DNA of 20,261 nucleotides from Ascidiaceihabitans sp. (GTDB taxonomy: Bacteria; Pseudomonadota; Alphaproteobacteria; Rhodobacterales; Rhodobacteraceae). Where the stretch lies: positions 1 through 20,261 of the forward strand of contig JALZUL010000289.1 of assembly GCA_023301665.1 (NCBI GenBank), in the 5' to 3' direction. Below the pieces are notes generated by a model that worked only from the letters and a program-made list of their open reading frames with translations, was not told the origin of the DNA and searched no databases. This document shows positions 1-8,198 of this stretch, one piece after another (position 1 is the first letter of the stretch; every line of letters starts with the position of its first letter). The translations under genes were made by a program, and so were the position numbers.

Positions 1-182
1 CCGCGCATCAGTTCTGGCTGTGCTGCGCGAAGTGCTGTTGTTGCTGCGTCTTTGTCGCCTGATTCGATGGCTTCTTCGACGGCACGCAAGTAGGTGCGGA
101 TGCGCGAACGACGCGCTTTGTTTACGGCTGCGCGGCGCTCATTTTGGCGTGCGCGTTTCTTGGCTTGTGGTGTATTTGCCAT
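1..182 (-). CDS. rpsT: 30S ribosomal protein S20 (N-terminal part; runs off the window)
   Basis: Small-subunit ribosomal protein that binds 16S rRNA during early 30S assembly. The reverse strand from 182 reads MANTPQAKKRARQNERR and continues in a Lys/Arg/Ala-rich helix, which is the classic S20 start. About 60 codons are present; the family is usually about 87 residues, so the C-terminal third lies before base 1. The ATG at 182-180 is preceded by a modest purine stretch (GAGATAAA). A good promoter lies about 65 bases upstream, so rpsT is probably its own transcription unit although the enoyl-CoA hydratase gene upstream points the same way. The window edge, not a mutation, causes the truncation. 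Confidence 0.93.
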   Translation of the reverse strand, partial: MANTPQAKKRARQNERRAAVNKARRSRIRTYLRAVEEAIESGDKDAATTALRAAQPELMR

Positions 183-245
183 TTTATCTCGTCCCGTTTC
201 ATGTTCGGTGCGGTAGTTTATGCAGCAAGCTGCGGTGAAGCCGCG

Positions 246-274
246 TAATTAGGCGTGACTGGGTCGTGAGTCAA
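246..274 (-). promoter_or_regulatory. Probable sigma-70 promoter of rpsT
   Basis: On the minus strand, TTGACT (274-269) is followed after exactly 17 bases by TAATTA (251-246). This is close to the TTGACA/TATAAT consensus with ideal spacing. It lies between the end of the enoyl-CoA hydratase gene and rpsT and would start transcription near 239, giving a leader of roughly 55-60 bases. No experimental support is available here. Confidence 0.6.
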
Positions 275-289
275 CAGGCGATATTGCTC

Positions 290-1066
290 TTACTTATCGC
301 GAAACTGGGCTTCACGTTTTTCTAAGAATGCTGACATGCCTTCGGACTGATCTTCAGTCGCGAAAAGGGAGTGGAACACGCGCCGTTCAAATAGCAATCC
401 TTCGCGTAAAGATACTTCATAAGAGCGGTTAACGGATTCTTTGATTGCCATCGTAGTGATCATTGATTTCTCTGCGATCTTTTGTGCGGCGCTCTGCGCT
501 TCTTCCAATAGTTTTTTCACTGGAACAACTCGGCTCACAAGCCCGCTGCGTTCTGCTTCTTCGGCATCCATAAAGCGACCAGTAAGGTTCATATCCATAG
601 CTTTAGACTTACCAACGAAACGGGTCAGTCGCTGTGTGCCCCCGATACCGGCCATCACGCCAAGATTGATCTCGGGTTGGCCAAATTTAGCGGTTTCAGA
701 GCAGATGATAAAATCACACATCATCGCCAATTCAGCGCCGCCGCCCAATGCATACCCCGAAACTGCGGCGATGATTGGCTTGCGAACACGTAAGATTTGT
801 TCAGTTTCCGGTGTGAATAAATCGCCACCGAAAGCATCAACAAAGGTTTTGTCGCGCATCATGGCGATATCTGCACCAGCGGCGAAAGCCTTCTCTGAGC
901 CAGTCAAAACAATGCAGCGTACTTTTTCGTTGCTTTGGGATGCTGTCATTGCATCAGCCAATTCGGTGAGCAATTGATCGTTCAAAGCATTCAGCGCATC
1001 GGGGCGATTTAGCGTAATCTGTGCGACGTGGTTGTCGACATCGACGATGATCGTCTCGTAGGCCAT
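290..1066 (-). CDS. Enoyl-CoA hydratase (crotonase family)
   Basis: Hydrates trans-2-enoyl-CoA to 3-hydroxyacyl-CoA in fatty-acid or amino-acid degradation in the cytoplasm. The 258-residue protein is full length for a short-chain crotonase. The first oxyanion-hole segment is FAAGADI (61-67), the second is GYALGGGAEL (104-113), and the two catalytic glutamates are E112 and E132 (in GQPEINLG), as in mitochondrial ECHS1. The segment 136-150 (GVMAGIGGTQRLTRF) is typical of true hydratases. The ATG is preceded by AGAGAG at good spacing. It lies 63 bases downstream of mutM on the same strand; a 5-bp inverted repeat (1099-1111) sits in that gap but has no T-run. The exact substrate cannot be read, so no symbol is given. 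Confidence 0.9.
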   Translation of the reverse strand: MAYETIIVDVDNHVAQITLNRPDALNALNDQLLTELADAMTASQSNEKVRCIVLTGSEKAFAAGADIAMMRDKTFVDAFGGDLFTPETEQILRVRKPIIAAVSGYALGGGAELAMMCDFIICSETAKFGQPEINLGVMAGIGGTQRLTRFVGKSKAMDMNLTGRFMDAEEAERSGLVSRVVPVKKLLEEAQSAAQKIAEKSMITTMAIKESVNRSYEVSLREGLLFERRVFHSLFATEDQSEGMSAFLEKREAQFRDK

Positions 1067-1129
1067 ATGAACTCTCTTATTGTCTCAATTTAGGCTTACG
1101 TGAATATCACGCATGAGGTCCGTTTCAAG

Positions 1130-1981
1130 TTAAGTTTGGCATGACGTACAGTAGAACGTAGACCTGCCAGATTGGACTATACGTTCGATGTTTTTTGTGC
1201 ATTCGGGACTTTTACAAGGCTTACCTTCGCGTCCATAAACGTCAAAGGAATGCTGAAAATATCCAAGGTCTCCATCGGCTTGGCGGAAATCTTTGAGGGA
1301 TGACCCCCCTGCTTCGATGGCTTCGGTAAGGACATCTCTGATGATGGGGACGAGGGTGCGGACCTTTGATTTTTCAACATCTTTTGCTAGTTTTTTAGGC
1401 GAAATCTTACTGCGAAATAGAGCTTCGCAGACGTAGATGTTGCCCAAACCGCACACGATACGTTGGTCTAAAAGAGCAGATTTGATCGGCGACTTCTTGT
1501 TTTTGAAGGCGTCAATCAAAACTGAGTCGTTAAAATCATTTCCCAAAGGTTCTGGGCCGAGTACTGCCAATAGCTTGTGTTGTTCAGCTGTCGCGGTCAC
1601 GAGCAAGTCCATGGCACCAAACCGTCGTGGGTCATTAAAGGTAACGCGCGCGCCATTTTCCATATGGAAGACAACGTGATCGTGTTTTTCGAGAGCTGGG
1701 TGTACGTGGGTAAATTCAGCTGAGGGATCGCCGGAAATAAGCATCCGACCTGACATTCCCAAGTGGATCAGCAATGTTTCTCCGGTGTCGAGGTCAGCTA
1801 ATACATATTTTGAGCGACGTCGAAGCTGAGTAATAGTTGCACCGGTTAAGCGTTCAGACATCCTTTCAGGAAAAGGCCACCGTAAATCAGGGCGGTTCAC
1901 ATCCGCCTTAACAATGACTTGTCCTTTCATTGCTGGCGTTAACCCGCGGCGGACTGTCTCAACCTCTGGAAGTTCTGGCAT
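1130..1981 (-). CDS. mutM: Formamidopyrimidine-DNA glycosylase (Fpg/MutM)
   Basis: Bifunctional base-excision-repair glycosylase/AP lyase that removes 8-oxoguanine and formamidopyrimidines. The N-terminus MPELPEVE gives the catalytic Pro2 and Glu3 after Met removal. K58 (RRSKYVLAD) matches E. coli Lys57. NDPRRFG lies at 116-122 and CGLGNIY at 177-183 marks the helix-two-turn-helix. The C-terminal zinc finger has Cys 256, 261, 278 and 281, with the lesion-binding Arg in SGRSTFYC. The first Cys pair is C-x4-C, a spacing I recall in alphaproteobacterial Fpg proteins. At 283 residues it is full length. It is divergent from ubiE across 114 bases. A possible minus-strand promoter, TTGTCA (2028-2023) with TACAAT (2003-1998), has a long 19-base spacer and is weak. 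Confidence 0.96.
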   Translation of the reverse strand: MPELPEVETVRRGLTPAMKGQVIVKADVNRPDLRWPFPERMSERLTGATITQLRRRSKYVLADLDTGETLLIHLGMSGRMLISGDPSAEFTHVHPALEKHDHVVFHMENGARVTFNDPRRFGAMDLLVTATAEQHKLLAVLGPEPLGNDFNDSVLIDAFKNKKSPIKSALLDQRIVCGLGNIYVCEALFRSKISPKKLAKDVEKSKVRTLVPIIRDVLTEAIEAGGSSLKDFRQADGDLGYFQHSFDVYGREGKPCKSPECTKNIERIVQSGRSTFYCTSCQT

Positions 1982-2038
1982 CGCATACTCACTTATTATT
2001 GTAAGACATAGGGTTATGCCTGTGACAAAAGGGCCGTA

Positions 2039-2066
2039 TTGTACACGCGCCCCAGCGCCCTATAAC
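2039..2066 (+). promoter_or_regulatory. Possible sigma-70 promoter of ubiE-ubiB
   Basis: TTGTAC (2039-2044) and TATAAC (2061-2066) are separated by 16 bases in the mutM/ubiE divergent region. Transcription would start near 2073, about 23 bases before the ubiE ATG, and the leader still holds an AAGGA-type ribosome binding site (2080-2084). Both boxes match the consensus only partly. Confidence 0.4.
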
Positions 2067-2095
2067 AAGGGCAGATTGTAAGGACGGCAAGGCCT

Positions 2096-2848
2096 ATGAC
2101 AAAAGATATCTCAAATACCACCCATTTTGGTTTCGAAACTGTTCCAGAGGGCGAAAAAGCTGGGCGCGTTCAGGGCGTATTTAACTCGGTAGCGAGTAAA
2201 TACGATGTTATGAATGACGTTATGAGCGTAGGCATTCACCGCATTTGGAAGAATGCGATGATGGATTGGCTTGCACCGCGCGGTGGCCAAAAACTGCTCG
2301 ATGTCGCAGGCGGTACAGGTGATGTATCTTTCAAGTTTTTAAAACGTGCTGGATATGGTCATGCGACGGTTCTTGATTTGACCGAACCCATGCTGATCGA
2401 GGGGCGTAAACGGGCCGAAGCCGCAAGCATGCAAGAAAGTCTCGATTGGGTGGTAGGTGATGCAATGTCGCTACCGTTTGAGGACAATACGTTTGATGTC
2501 TATACGATCAGTTTTGGTATTCGTAACGTAACACGCCCCCAAGAAGCGTTAAATGAAGCTTACCGTGTTTTGCGCCCGGGTGGTCGTTTGATGGTTCTAG
2601 AATTTAGCCAACTGCCGAATGAAGCGATGCAAAAAGCATACGATCTTTATTCCTTTAATGTGATACCGCAGATGGGGAAGATGATCGCAAATGACCGTGA
2701 TAGCTATCAGTACCTTGTCGAATCCATTCGAAATTTTCCGGATCAAGAGACATTCCTTGGGATGCTACGCAATGCAGGCTTTGAGAATGCCAAGTACCGC
2801 AACATGACGATGGGCATTGCGGCTCTGCATTCTGGTTGGAAAATCTAG
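2096..2848 (+). CDS. ubiE: Ubiquinone/menaquinone biosynthesis C-methyltransferase UbiE
   Basis: SAM-dependent C-methyltransferase that methylates the benzoquinol ring during ubiquinone synthesis (and demethylmenaquinol where menaquinone is made). The 250-residue protein has the N-terminal VFNSVASKYDVMNDVMS segment (28-44) of the UbiE/Coq5 family, SAM motif I LDVAGGTGD (68-76), an acidic residue at D94 in VLDLTEPM, GDAMSLPF (121-128), FGIRN (140-144) and RVLRPGG (157-163). The C-terminal IAALHSGWKI is also family-typical. The ATG follows AAGGACGGCAAGG. The stop codon ends one base before the ubiB ATG, so the two genes form a coupled unit in the same pathway. Confidence 0.96.
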   Translation: MTKDISNTTHFGFETVPEGEKAGRVQGVFNSVASKYDVMNDVMSVGIHRIWKNAMMDWLAPRGGQKLLDVAGGTGDVSFKFLKRAGYGHATVLDLTEPMLIEGRKRAEAASMQESLDWVVGDAMSLPFEDNTFDVYTISFGIRNVTRPQEALNEAYRVLRPGGRLMVLEFSQLPNEAMQKAYDLYSFNVIPQMGKMIANDRDSYQYLVESIRNFPDQETFLGMLRNAGFENAKYRNMTMGIAALHSGWKI

Positions 2849-2849
2849 G

Positions 2850-4382
2850 ATGCGCGGTCCTCACAACATTTGGCGTTTGATCCGAACCGGTGCCACCTTG
2901 GAACGCACTGGTGCTATGAATGTAGTTCTTGATGCGTTTGAAGCGCCACCCTCGATGCGGTTTGTTGCAAAGGCTTTGGGTAAGCCGTTCATGTGGCTGG
3001 GTTACAAGGGCGATCCTGACATGCCACCGGCGACACGTGCGCTTACCGCGATGGGGCCTGCGTATATCAAATTGGGTCAGGTTCTTTCGACACGCCCTGA
3101 TGTTGTAGGGGATGAACTGGCTGTTCAGTTGCGGGTACTGCAAGATAAATTGCCCCCATTTTCGATTGAAGAAGCGAAAGCGGAAGTTGAGCGCGAGCTA
3201 GGCCAACCTGTAGACGAGATATTTTCTGAATTCAGTGAACCAGTAGCGGCGGCTTCGATCGCGCAAGTCCACCGCGCGCGTCTTGCCCAAACTGGGGAGG
3301 AGGTTGCCGTAAAGGTATTGCGTCCAGGTATCGAACGCGCTTTTGGCAAAGACGTTGACGCTTTTTATTTGGCCGCGCAGGTCATGGAGATTTGTGCGCC
3401 TGGCGCCCGTCGTCTTCGACCGATTGAAGTGATCGAACATTTTGATGGCGTGGTTCGTGGTGAGCTGGATCTGCGCCTGGAAAGTTCTGCCGCTTCGGAG
3501 TTTGCAGCGAATACTGTGAACGACGCAGGTTTTCAGCTTCCTGAAATCAATTGGGCCTATTCTGCCCGCCGCGTTATGACACTTGGTTGGGCAGACGGTG
3601 CCCCCATGGGTGATAACGCGGCGATCGATGCGGCTGGCCATGACCGGACGGTACTGGGCGAACGCGTTTTGCAGTTGTTTCTGAACCATGCGTTGCGGGA
3701 CGGTTACTTTCATGCGGACATGCATCAAGGGAATCTGAAAGTCGCCAAAAACGGTGATATTATTGCGTATGATTTCGGGATAATGGGGCACATTGATGAA
3801 TACACCCGACGGGTCTATGCAGAGATCTTGTTTGGCTTCATCCGTAAAGATTACAAACGTGTAGCAGAGGTACATTTTGAAGCAGGCTATGTACCTGCCG
3901 ACAAGGACGTCGATGAATTTGCACGCGCTCTACGCGCTGTTGGTGAACCCATCTTTGGGATGGATGCAAGCCAAATGTCTATGGGGCGTCTGTTCAGTTA
4001 CTTGTTTGAAGTGACCGAGCGTTTCGGGATGGAAACGCGTACTGAATTGATCTTATTGCAACGCACGATGGTTGTTGTTGAAGGGGTGGCACGCAGTCTT
4101 AATCCGCAAATTAATATCTGGGAAGTAGCCAGCCCAATCGTTACCGATTATATCTCCAAATCAATTGGTCCAAAAGCTGTGATGAGTGACCTTGGCAAGA
4201 CGGCACTGGTATTGGCACGCTTTGGCCCACGTTTGCCGGCGCTCGTCGAAGGGCTGCTTATTCAGCAAGGGAATAGCGAACTTCCCAAGCGGCCAACGTT
4301 CTGGCGTTGGATCGTTTTGACAGCAGCTCTATCGGCAGGAATTGGAGCAACAGTATTCAATCTGGTTGATCACTTCGTCTAA
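2850..4382 (+). CDS. ubiB: UbiB, ABC1/ADCK-type atypical kinase/ATPase for ubiquinone synthesis
   Basis: Membrane-associated protein-kinase-like ATPase needed for ubiquinone synthesis. In the 510-residue product the family's special features are all visible: KxGQ as KLGQ (74-77), the Ala-rich nucleotide loop AAAS (133-136), VAVKV with K155, ExD as ELD (205-207), HADMHQGN (288-295) and DFG (308-310). A C-terminal hydrophobic segment (about 486-505) should anchor it in the inner membrane. An upstream in-frame ATG at 2817 lies inside ubiE; the ATG at 2850, one base after the ubiE stop, gives the family N-terminus MRGPHNIWRLIRT, so I chose it. Expression is probably by translational coupling. The gene ends just before a strong terminator. 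Confidence 0.96.
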   Translation: MRGPHNIWRLIRTGATLERTGAMNVVLDAFEAPPSMRFVAKALGKPFMWLGYKGDPDMPPATRALTAMGPAYIKLGQVLSTRPDVVGDELAVQLRVLQDKLPPFSIEEAKAEVERELGQPVDEIFSEFSEPVAAASIAQVHRARLAQTGEEVAVKVLRPGIERAFGKDVDAFYLAAQVMEICAPGARRLRPIEVIEHFDGVVRGELDLRLESSAASEFAANTVNDAGFQLPEINWAYSARRVMTLGWADGAPMGDNAAIDAAGHDRTVLGERVLQLFLNHALRDGYFHADMHQGNLKVAKNGDIIAYDFGIMGHIDEYTRRVYAEILFGFIRKDYKRVAEVHFEAGYVPADKDVDEFARALRAVGEPIFGMDASQMSMGRLFSYLFEVTERFGMETRTELILLQRTMVVVEGVARSLNPQINIWEVASPIVTDYISKSIGPKAVMSDLGKTALVLARFGPRLPALVEGLLIQQGNSELPKRPTFWRWIVLTAALSAGIGATVFNLVDHFV

Positions 4383-4396
4383 TCGAAGGTGGTAAA

Positions 4397-4434
4397 GGCT
4401 GAAGGGAGATTAATTCCTTCAGCCGTTTTTTTTT
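4397..4434 (+). terminator. Rho-independent terminator after ubiB
   Basis: A perfect 9-bp stem, GGCTGAAGG (4397-4405) with CCTTCAGCC (4416-4424), has a 10-base loop and is followed by G and nine T residues (4426-4434). The T-run overlaps the stop codon of the convergent thiolase gene by two bases. Read leftward the stem lacks a comparable T-run, so it mainly serves ubiE-ubiB. Confidence 0.93.
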
Positions 4435-5611
4435 AAGAGATTCGTTCGATCGCCAAAGCAATTCCTTGGCCCCCACCAATGCACATCGTAATCAACGCTT
4501 TTGATCCACTTATACGTTCAAGCTCGTAAAGTGCTTTCACAGTAATGATCGCACCGGTTGCGCCGACAGGATGACCAAGTGCAATCGCACCACCGTTAGG
4601 GTTTACGCGACGAGGATCTAGCCCAAGCTCCTTTGACACTGCCAGAGCTTGGGACGCAAAGGCTTCGTTGCTTTCAATAACGTCAAAGTCGCTGGCTTTA
4701 AGCCCGGTTTTCTTGAGCAGATTTTGAACAGCTGGCACAGGGCCGATACCCATAACTTCAGGGCGAACTCCCGCGTGTGCGTAACCAATAATGCGGGCTT
4801 TCGGTTTTAGTCCGGCTTTTTCCGCTGCTTTACTTGTCGCCAAAACCAGTGCGCCGGCACCGTCATTGATACCACTTGCATTGCCTGCGGTTACGCTGCC
4901 GTCTTTTTGGAACACGGGGCGCAAGCCCGATAGCCTTCCTAGGCTGGTAGATTTCGGATGTTCGTCCACTTCAAAAGCGACTGTGTCGCGCTTAACGCGC
5001 ACATCTACTGGTGTGATCTGATCAACAAAATACCCTGCTTTGATTGCTGCTGCTGCGCGTTCTTGGCTTTGCATTGCAAATGCATCCTGAGCCTCCCGAG
5101 AGATATCATGTTCTGCGGCGACATTTTCAGCTGTTACACCCATGTGGCCTGTCCCAAAGGGGCAGTTCAATGCACCAAGCATCATATCCTGAGTGCGGAT
5201 GTCGCCCATTTTGGCACCCCAGCGCTGGTCGGGGTTGATGAACGGGCTGCGCGACATGTTCTCGGCACCGCCTGCCAAACCGAAACTTGCATCACCCAAC
5301 ATCAGGGATTGAATAACTGATATAATCGCCTGAACGCCCGATCCACAGAGCCGGTTCACATTCATAGCAGGAACCACGTCTGGAATGCCCGCTTGCATCG
5401 CCGCAACACGGCTAAGATACATATCACGTGGCTCAGTATTGATCACATGCCCGAATGCAACATGACCAATCTGCTCACCTTCAACGCCAGCGCGTTTTAA
5501 CGCAGTCGTTGCAACTGCTGTTCCTAGATCGATTGGAGATGTGCCAGCGAGTGCGCCCCCAAACGTGCCAATTGCGGTACGCGCGCCGTCCAGAATTACG
5601 ATATCAGTCAT
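4433..5611 (-). CDS. Acetyl-CoA C-acetyltransferase (thiolase)
   Basis: Biosynthetic-type thiolase that condenses two acetyl-CoA to acetoacetyl-CoA, or cleaves 3-ketoacyl-CoA in reverse. From the chosen start the protein has 392 residues, the same length I recall for Zoogloea PhaA, and the catalytic residues fall at nearly the same positions: nucleophile C89 (NRLCGSG), N315 (NEAF), H347 (GHPVGATG) and C377 (CIGGGQG). Another in-frame ATG lies two codons upstream at 5617, but GGAGG (5619-5623) is only one base from it and seven bases from the ATG at 5611, so 5611 is the better start. The gene lies 64 bases after the metallophosphatase on the same strand. No phaB or phaC neighbours are present, so PHB synthesis versus degradation cannot be decided. 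Confidence 0.92.
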   Translation of the reverse strand: MTDIVILDGARTAIGTFGGALAGTSPIDLGTAVATTALKRAGVEGEQIGHVAFGHVINTEPRDMYLSRVAAMQAGIPDVVPAMNVNRLCGSGVQAIISVIQSLMLGDASFGLAGGAENMSRSPFINPDQRWGAKMGDIRTQDMMLGALNCPFGTGHMGVTAENVAAEHDISREAQDAFAMQSQERAAAAIKAGYFVDQITPVDVRVKRDTVAFEVDEHPKSTSLGRLSGLRPVFQKDGSVTAGNASGINDGAGALVLATSKAAEKAGLKPKARIIGYAHAGVRPEVMGIGPVPAVQNLLKKTGLKASDFDVIESNEAFASQALAVSKELGLDPRRVNPNGGAIALGHPVGATGAIITVKALYELERISGSKALITMCIGGGQGIALAIERIS

Positions 5612-5617
5612 ATTCAT

Positions 5618-5636
5618 TCCTCCGTTTAAGACGGAG
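5618..5636 (-). promoter_or_regulatory. Thiolase ribosome binding site inside a small hairpin
   Basis: On the minus strand CTCCGT (5636-5631) can pair with ACGGAG (5625-5620) around a 5-base loop. The second arm contains most of the GGAGGA Shine-Dalgarno sequence (5623-5618). The stem is 6 bp, so it could lower translation unless opened. It may be coincidence. Confidence 0.35.
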
Positions 5637-5675
5637 ATACGAGCTAGAACTGATTTTGTCAGGCGCTACGTTCCG

Positions 5676-6440
5676 TCAAAGCTGAATTGGCACAAGTACT
5701 TTTCGTCCTTCACTGCTCAATACCCATGCTTTTCCATCTTCGAAAACTGCTGCTGACAATGGGCTACCAAAGCCTTGACCGGTGTCCAAGTTGACGCGAT
5801 TTCCGTAATGCGTGACCTCATCCACTGGCGTATGACCATGAATGATCAGTTTGGGATGCGCGTCTGTATAGTTATGAAACTCTGAGCGAATCCAAATAAG
5901 GTCTTCTAAAGCTTGTTCGTGCAAAGGAACTTCGGGGCGTATTCCTGCGTGACAAAAGAAGAGATCACCATGAGCATACGATAGATCAAGCGATTTTAGA
6001 AAGTCGACGTGCGCTTGAGGAACAGCAGCCAATGCTTCGACATGCGTGTCTATCACGCGCATACGGGGGGCTGATGTCACACCATAAGATGCAAGCGTTG
6101 AATCGCCACCAAGGCGAGGGTGAAGCCAATACCGTTCTGTAACAAGATATGGGTCATGTTCCGGAGGGCTGCGCATAAAGAGCTCGAACATGTAGTCGTG
6201 ATTGCCCTTCATGAAGGACCAATTTCGACCGTCTTCTTTTCCTTTGATCAGCAGGTCAAGCACGCCGCGGCTATCAGATCCGCGATCGGTATAATCCCCA
6301 AGGAAAACGATCTGCGCATCCTTGCCGCCATCTTGTTCAATCAAATCTAAGACGCGATGCAATTCTCCTAATTGCCCGTGAATATCTCCAATCGCGTAAA
6401 TTGGACCATTTAAAGGATTTGTATTCATTTTACCTGCCAT
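5676..6440 (-). CDS. Calcineurin-like metallophosphoesterase (PP1/ApaH-type serine/threonine phosphatase)
   Basis: Dinuclear-metal phosphoesterase of the PPP family; bacterial members act as Ser/Thr phosphatases or cleave diadenosine tetraphosphate. The full signature is visible in 254 residues: GDIHG (18-22), GDYTDRG (48-54), GNHD (79-82), CHAG with metal ligand H164, and HGHTP (201-205), followed by NLDTG (217-221). No signal peptide or membrane segment is seen, so it is cytoplasmic. The ATG at 6440 has GAGG about 10 bases upstream; an in-frame ATG four codons later (6428) has AGG at shorter spacing and is possible. It lies downstream of serA, separated by the serA terminator. The substrate cannot be told. 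Confidence 0.87.
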   Translation of the reverse strand: MAGKMNTNPLNGPIYAIGDIHGQLGELHRVLDLIEQDGGKDAQIVFLGDYTDRGSDSRGVLDLLIKGKEDGRNWSFMKGNHDYMFELFMRSPPEHDPYLVTERYWLHPRLGGDSTLASYGVTSAPRMRVIDTHVEALAAVPQAHVDFLKSLDLSYAHGDLFFCHAGIRPEVPLHEQALEDLIWIRSEFHNYTDAHPKLIIHGHTPVDEVTHYGNRVNLDTGQGFGSPLSAAVFEDGKAWVLSSEGRKVLVPIQL

Positions 6441-6458
6441 TACTTTGTCGCCTCACGC

Positions 6459-6488
6459 AAAACGCCGCCCCATAAAATGGAGCGGCGT
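6459..6488 (-). terminator. Rho-independent terminator after serA
   Basis: On the minus strand ACGCCGCTCC (6488-6479) pairs with GGGGCGGCGT (6471-6462) through 10 bp with one G-U, around a 7-base A/T-rich loop. The stem is followed by a short T-run (6462-6459). It lies 26 bases past the serA stop codon and before the metallophosphatase gene. Confidence 0.75.
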
Positions 6489-6513
6489 CCTTAATCTTAA
6501 ACGTTTCTATGGC

Positions 6514-8109
6514 TTAGGCTATGCTAAAAGCTAGTGGCTTAACTTGTCTGAACATGTTTGTTGCATCCAAGTCTGCAACAATTTTAGCAGAAATAGGTTG
6601 ATCGACATAAAGCAATGCGATCGCTTCGCCACCAACTTCGCTGCGGCCAAGGGTAAAGTTTGCAATGTTTGCATCGCTTTGACCCAAGGTGTTGCCCAAA
6701 AGGCCAATGATGCCAGGAACATCTTCGTTGGTGGTGTAAAGCATGTTTGCACCAATCTCGGCATCTATGTTGATACCTTTGATCTGGATGAAGCGTGGTT
6801 TGCCATCGCTGAACACAGTACCAGCAACAGAACGTTCACGCTTGTCAGTAACAACCGTTACCTTGATATAACCGTCGAAAGTGCCTGATTTGTCTTGGTT
6901 CGTGGTGCTGATTTTTACCCCACGCTCTTTTGCAATCACCGGTGCGCTAACCATGTTCACATCAGGGTTCGCTTTTTTCATGATCCCTGCGACAACGCCA
7001 CAATTCAGCGCATCAAGGTTCATTTCTGAAGCGCAGCCATCATAAAGAATGTTAATGGCTTTGATTGGCTCATCAGTCATTTGGCCCGTAAATGACCCAA
7101 GATGTTCGGAAAGCTTAAGCCATGGGCCCATAACCTTTGCTTCTTCAGCAGTTACCGATGGCATGTTCAACGCGTTGGTTACCGCACCTGTAAGCAAGTA
7201 GTCAGACATTTGTTCTGCAACTTGCAAAGCAACGTTTTCTTGTGCCTCTGTCGTTGCCGCACCAAGGTGCGGCGTGCAAACGACGTTTGGTAGGTTGAAC
7301 AACACGTTTTCTTTCGCAGGCTCTTGCGCAAAAACGTCGAATGCGGCACCGGCAACATGACCAGATTTCAATGCATCTGCCAGTGCTTCCTCATCAACCA
7401 ACCCGCCACGCGCACAGTTGACGATACGAACACCTTTTTTGGTTTTCGCAAGGTTTTCGCGGCTCAGGATGTTTGCGGTTTGCTCAGTGAATGGAACATG
7501 CAAAGTGATGAAGTCTGCGCGCTTGAGCAATTCGTCTAACTCAACCTTTTCAACGCCCATTTTGTCGGCTTTTTCAACGCTTAGGAAGGGATCATAGGCG
7601 ACCACTTTCATTTTCAGGCCACGTGCGCGGTCGCAAACGATACCGCCAATGTTGCCTGCGCCGATAACGCCAAGTGTTTTGCCAGTCAGTTCAACACCCA
7701 TAAATTTGGATTTTTCCCATTTGCCTGCGTGCGTAGATGCGCTGGCTTCTGGAATTTGACGTGCAACAGCAAACATCATCGCAATCGCATGCTCGGCGGT
7801 TGTGATCATGTTACCAAAAGGCGTGTTCATGACGATCACACCCTTTTTAGAAGACGCTTCTTTGTCGATGTTGTCTGTACCGATACCTGCGCGGCCAATA
7901 ACCTTTAGGTTTTTCGCATTGGCAAGGATTTTATCGGTAACGCGTGTTGCAGAGCGAATGGCCAGACCGTCGTATTGATCGATGACAGCGGCAAGTGCTT
8001 CTTTGTCTTTGCCAAGGTCTGGTTGGAAATCGACGTCGATTCCGCGGTCACGGAAAATTTGAACAGCTGCTTCGCTAAGTTTGTCGGAGATGAGAACTTT
8101 AGGGGCCAT
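6514..8109 (-). CDS. serA: D-3-phosphoglycerate dehydrogenase
   Basis: First step of the phosphorylated serine pathway: 3-phosphoglycerate is oxidised by NAD+ to 3-phosphohydroxypyruvate. The frame is open upstream to 8283, but MAPKVLISDKLSE at 8109, with AAGGA upstream, is the family start and gives 531 residues, the usual length of the long (type I) enzymes. The NAD motif is GVIGAGNIGG (147-156). The catalytic set is R234 (NCARGG), E263 (AQEP) and H281 (TPHLGA). A substrate-binding-like ASB domain follows (about 320-450), and a C-terminal ACT domain (about 456-529) suggests serine feedback. It follows serC by 89 bases that hold a GC-rich hairpin, so the two are probably co-transcribed. Confidence 0.97.
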   Translation of the reverse strand: MAPKVLISDKLSEAAVQIFRDRGIDVDFQPDLGKDKEALAAVIDQYDGLAIRSATRVTDKILANAKNLKVIGRAGIGTDNIDKEASSKKGVIVMNTPFGNMITTAEHAIAMMFAVARQIPEASASTHAGKWEKSKFMGVELTGKTLGVIGAGNIGGIVCDRARGLKMKVVAYDPFLSVEKADKMGVEKVELDELLKRADFITLHVPFTEQTANILSRENLAKTKKGVRIVNCARGGLVDEEALADALKSGHVAGAAFDVFAQEPAKENVLFNLPNVVCTPHLGAATTEAQENVALQVAEQMSDYLLTGAVTNALNMPSVTAEEAKVMGPWLKLSEHLGSFTGQMTDEPIKAINILYDGCASEMNLDALNCGVVAGIMKKANPDVNMVSAPVIAKERGVKISTTNQDKSGTFDGYIKVTVVTDKRERSVAGTVFSDGKPRFIQIKGINIDAEIGANMLYTTNEDVPGIIGLLGNTLGQSDANIANFTLGRSEVGGEAIALLYVDQPISAKIVADLDATNMFRQVKPLAFSIA

Positions 8110-8171
8110 GATATAGGTCCTTCGTTGATTAGATGCCTGGTTTGCGCATCTGACAGAAATAAGGGGTGTGT

Positions 8172-8193
8172 AAGGCGCGCGCTGGCGCGCCTT
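8172..8193 (-). other. GC-rich hairpin between serC and serA
   Basis: A 9-bp perfect inverted repeat, AAGGCGCGC (8172-8180) and GCGCGCCTT (8185-8193), encloses a 4-base loop. It begins five bases after the serC stop codon and is not followed by a T-run on the minus strand. It therefore looks like an mRNA-stabilising or processing hairpin, or a weak terminator, within a serC-serA transcript. Confidence 0.6.
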
Positions 8194-8198
8194 GGGGT

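Noticed and set aside
441..977. Plus-strand open frame of 178 codons opposite the enoyl-CoA hydratase gene
   Set aside because: Fully antisense to a conserved enzyme and without family resemblance.
3198..3875. Long minus-strand open frame (225 codons) inside ubiB
   Set aside because: It lies wholly antisense to a well-conserved gene, shows no recognisable domain and has no good ribosome binding site; it is a codon-usage shadow.
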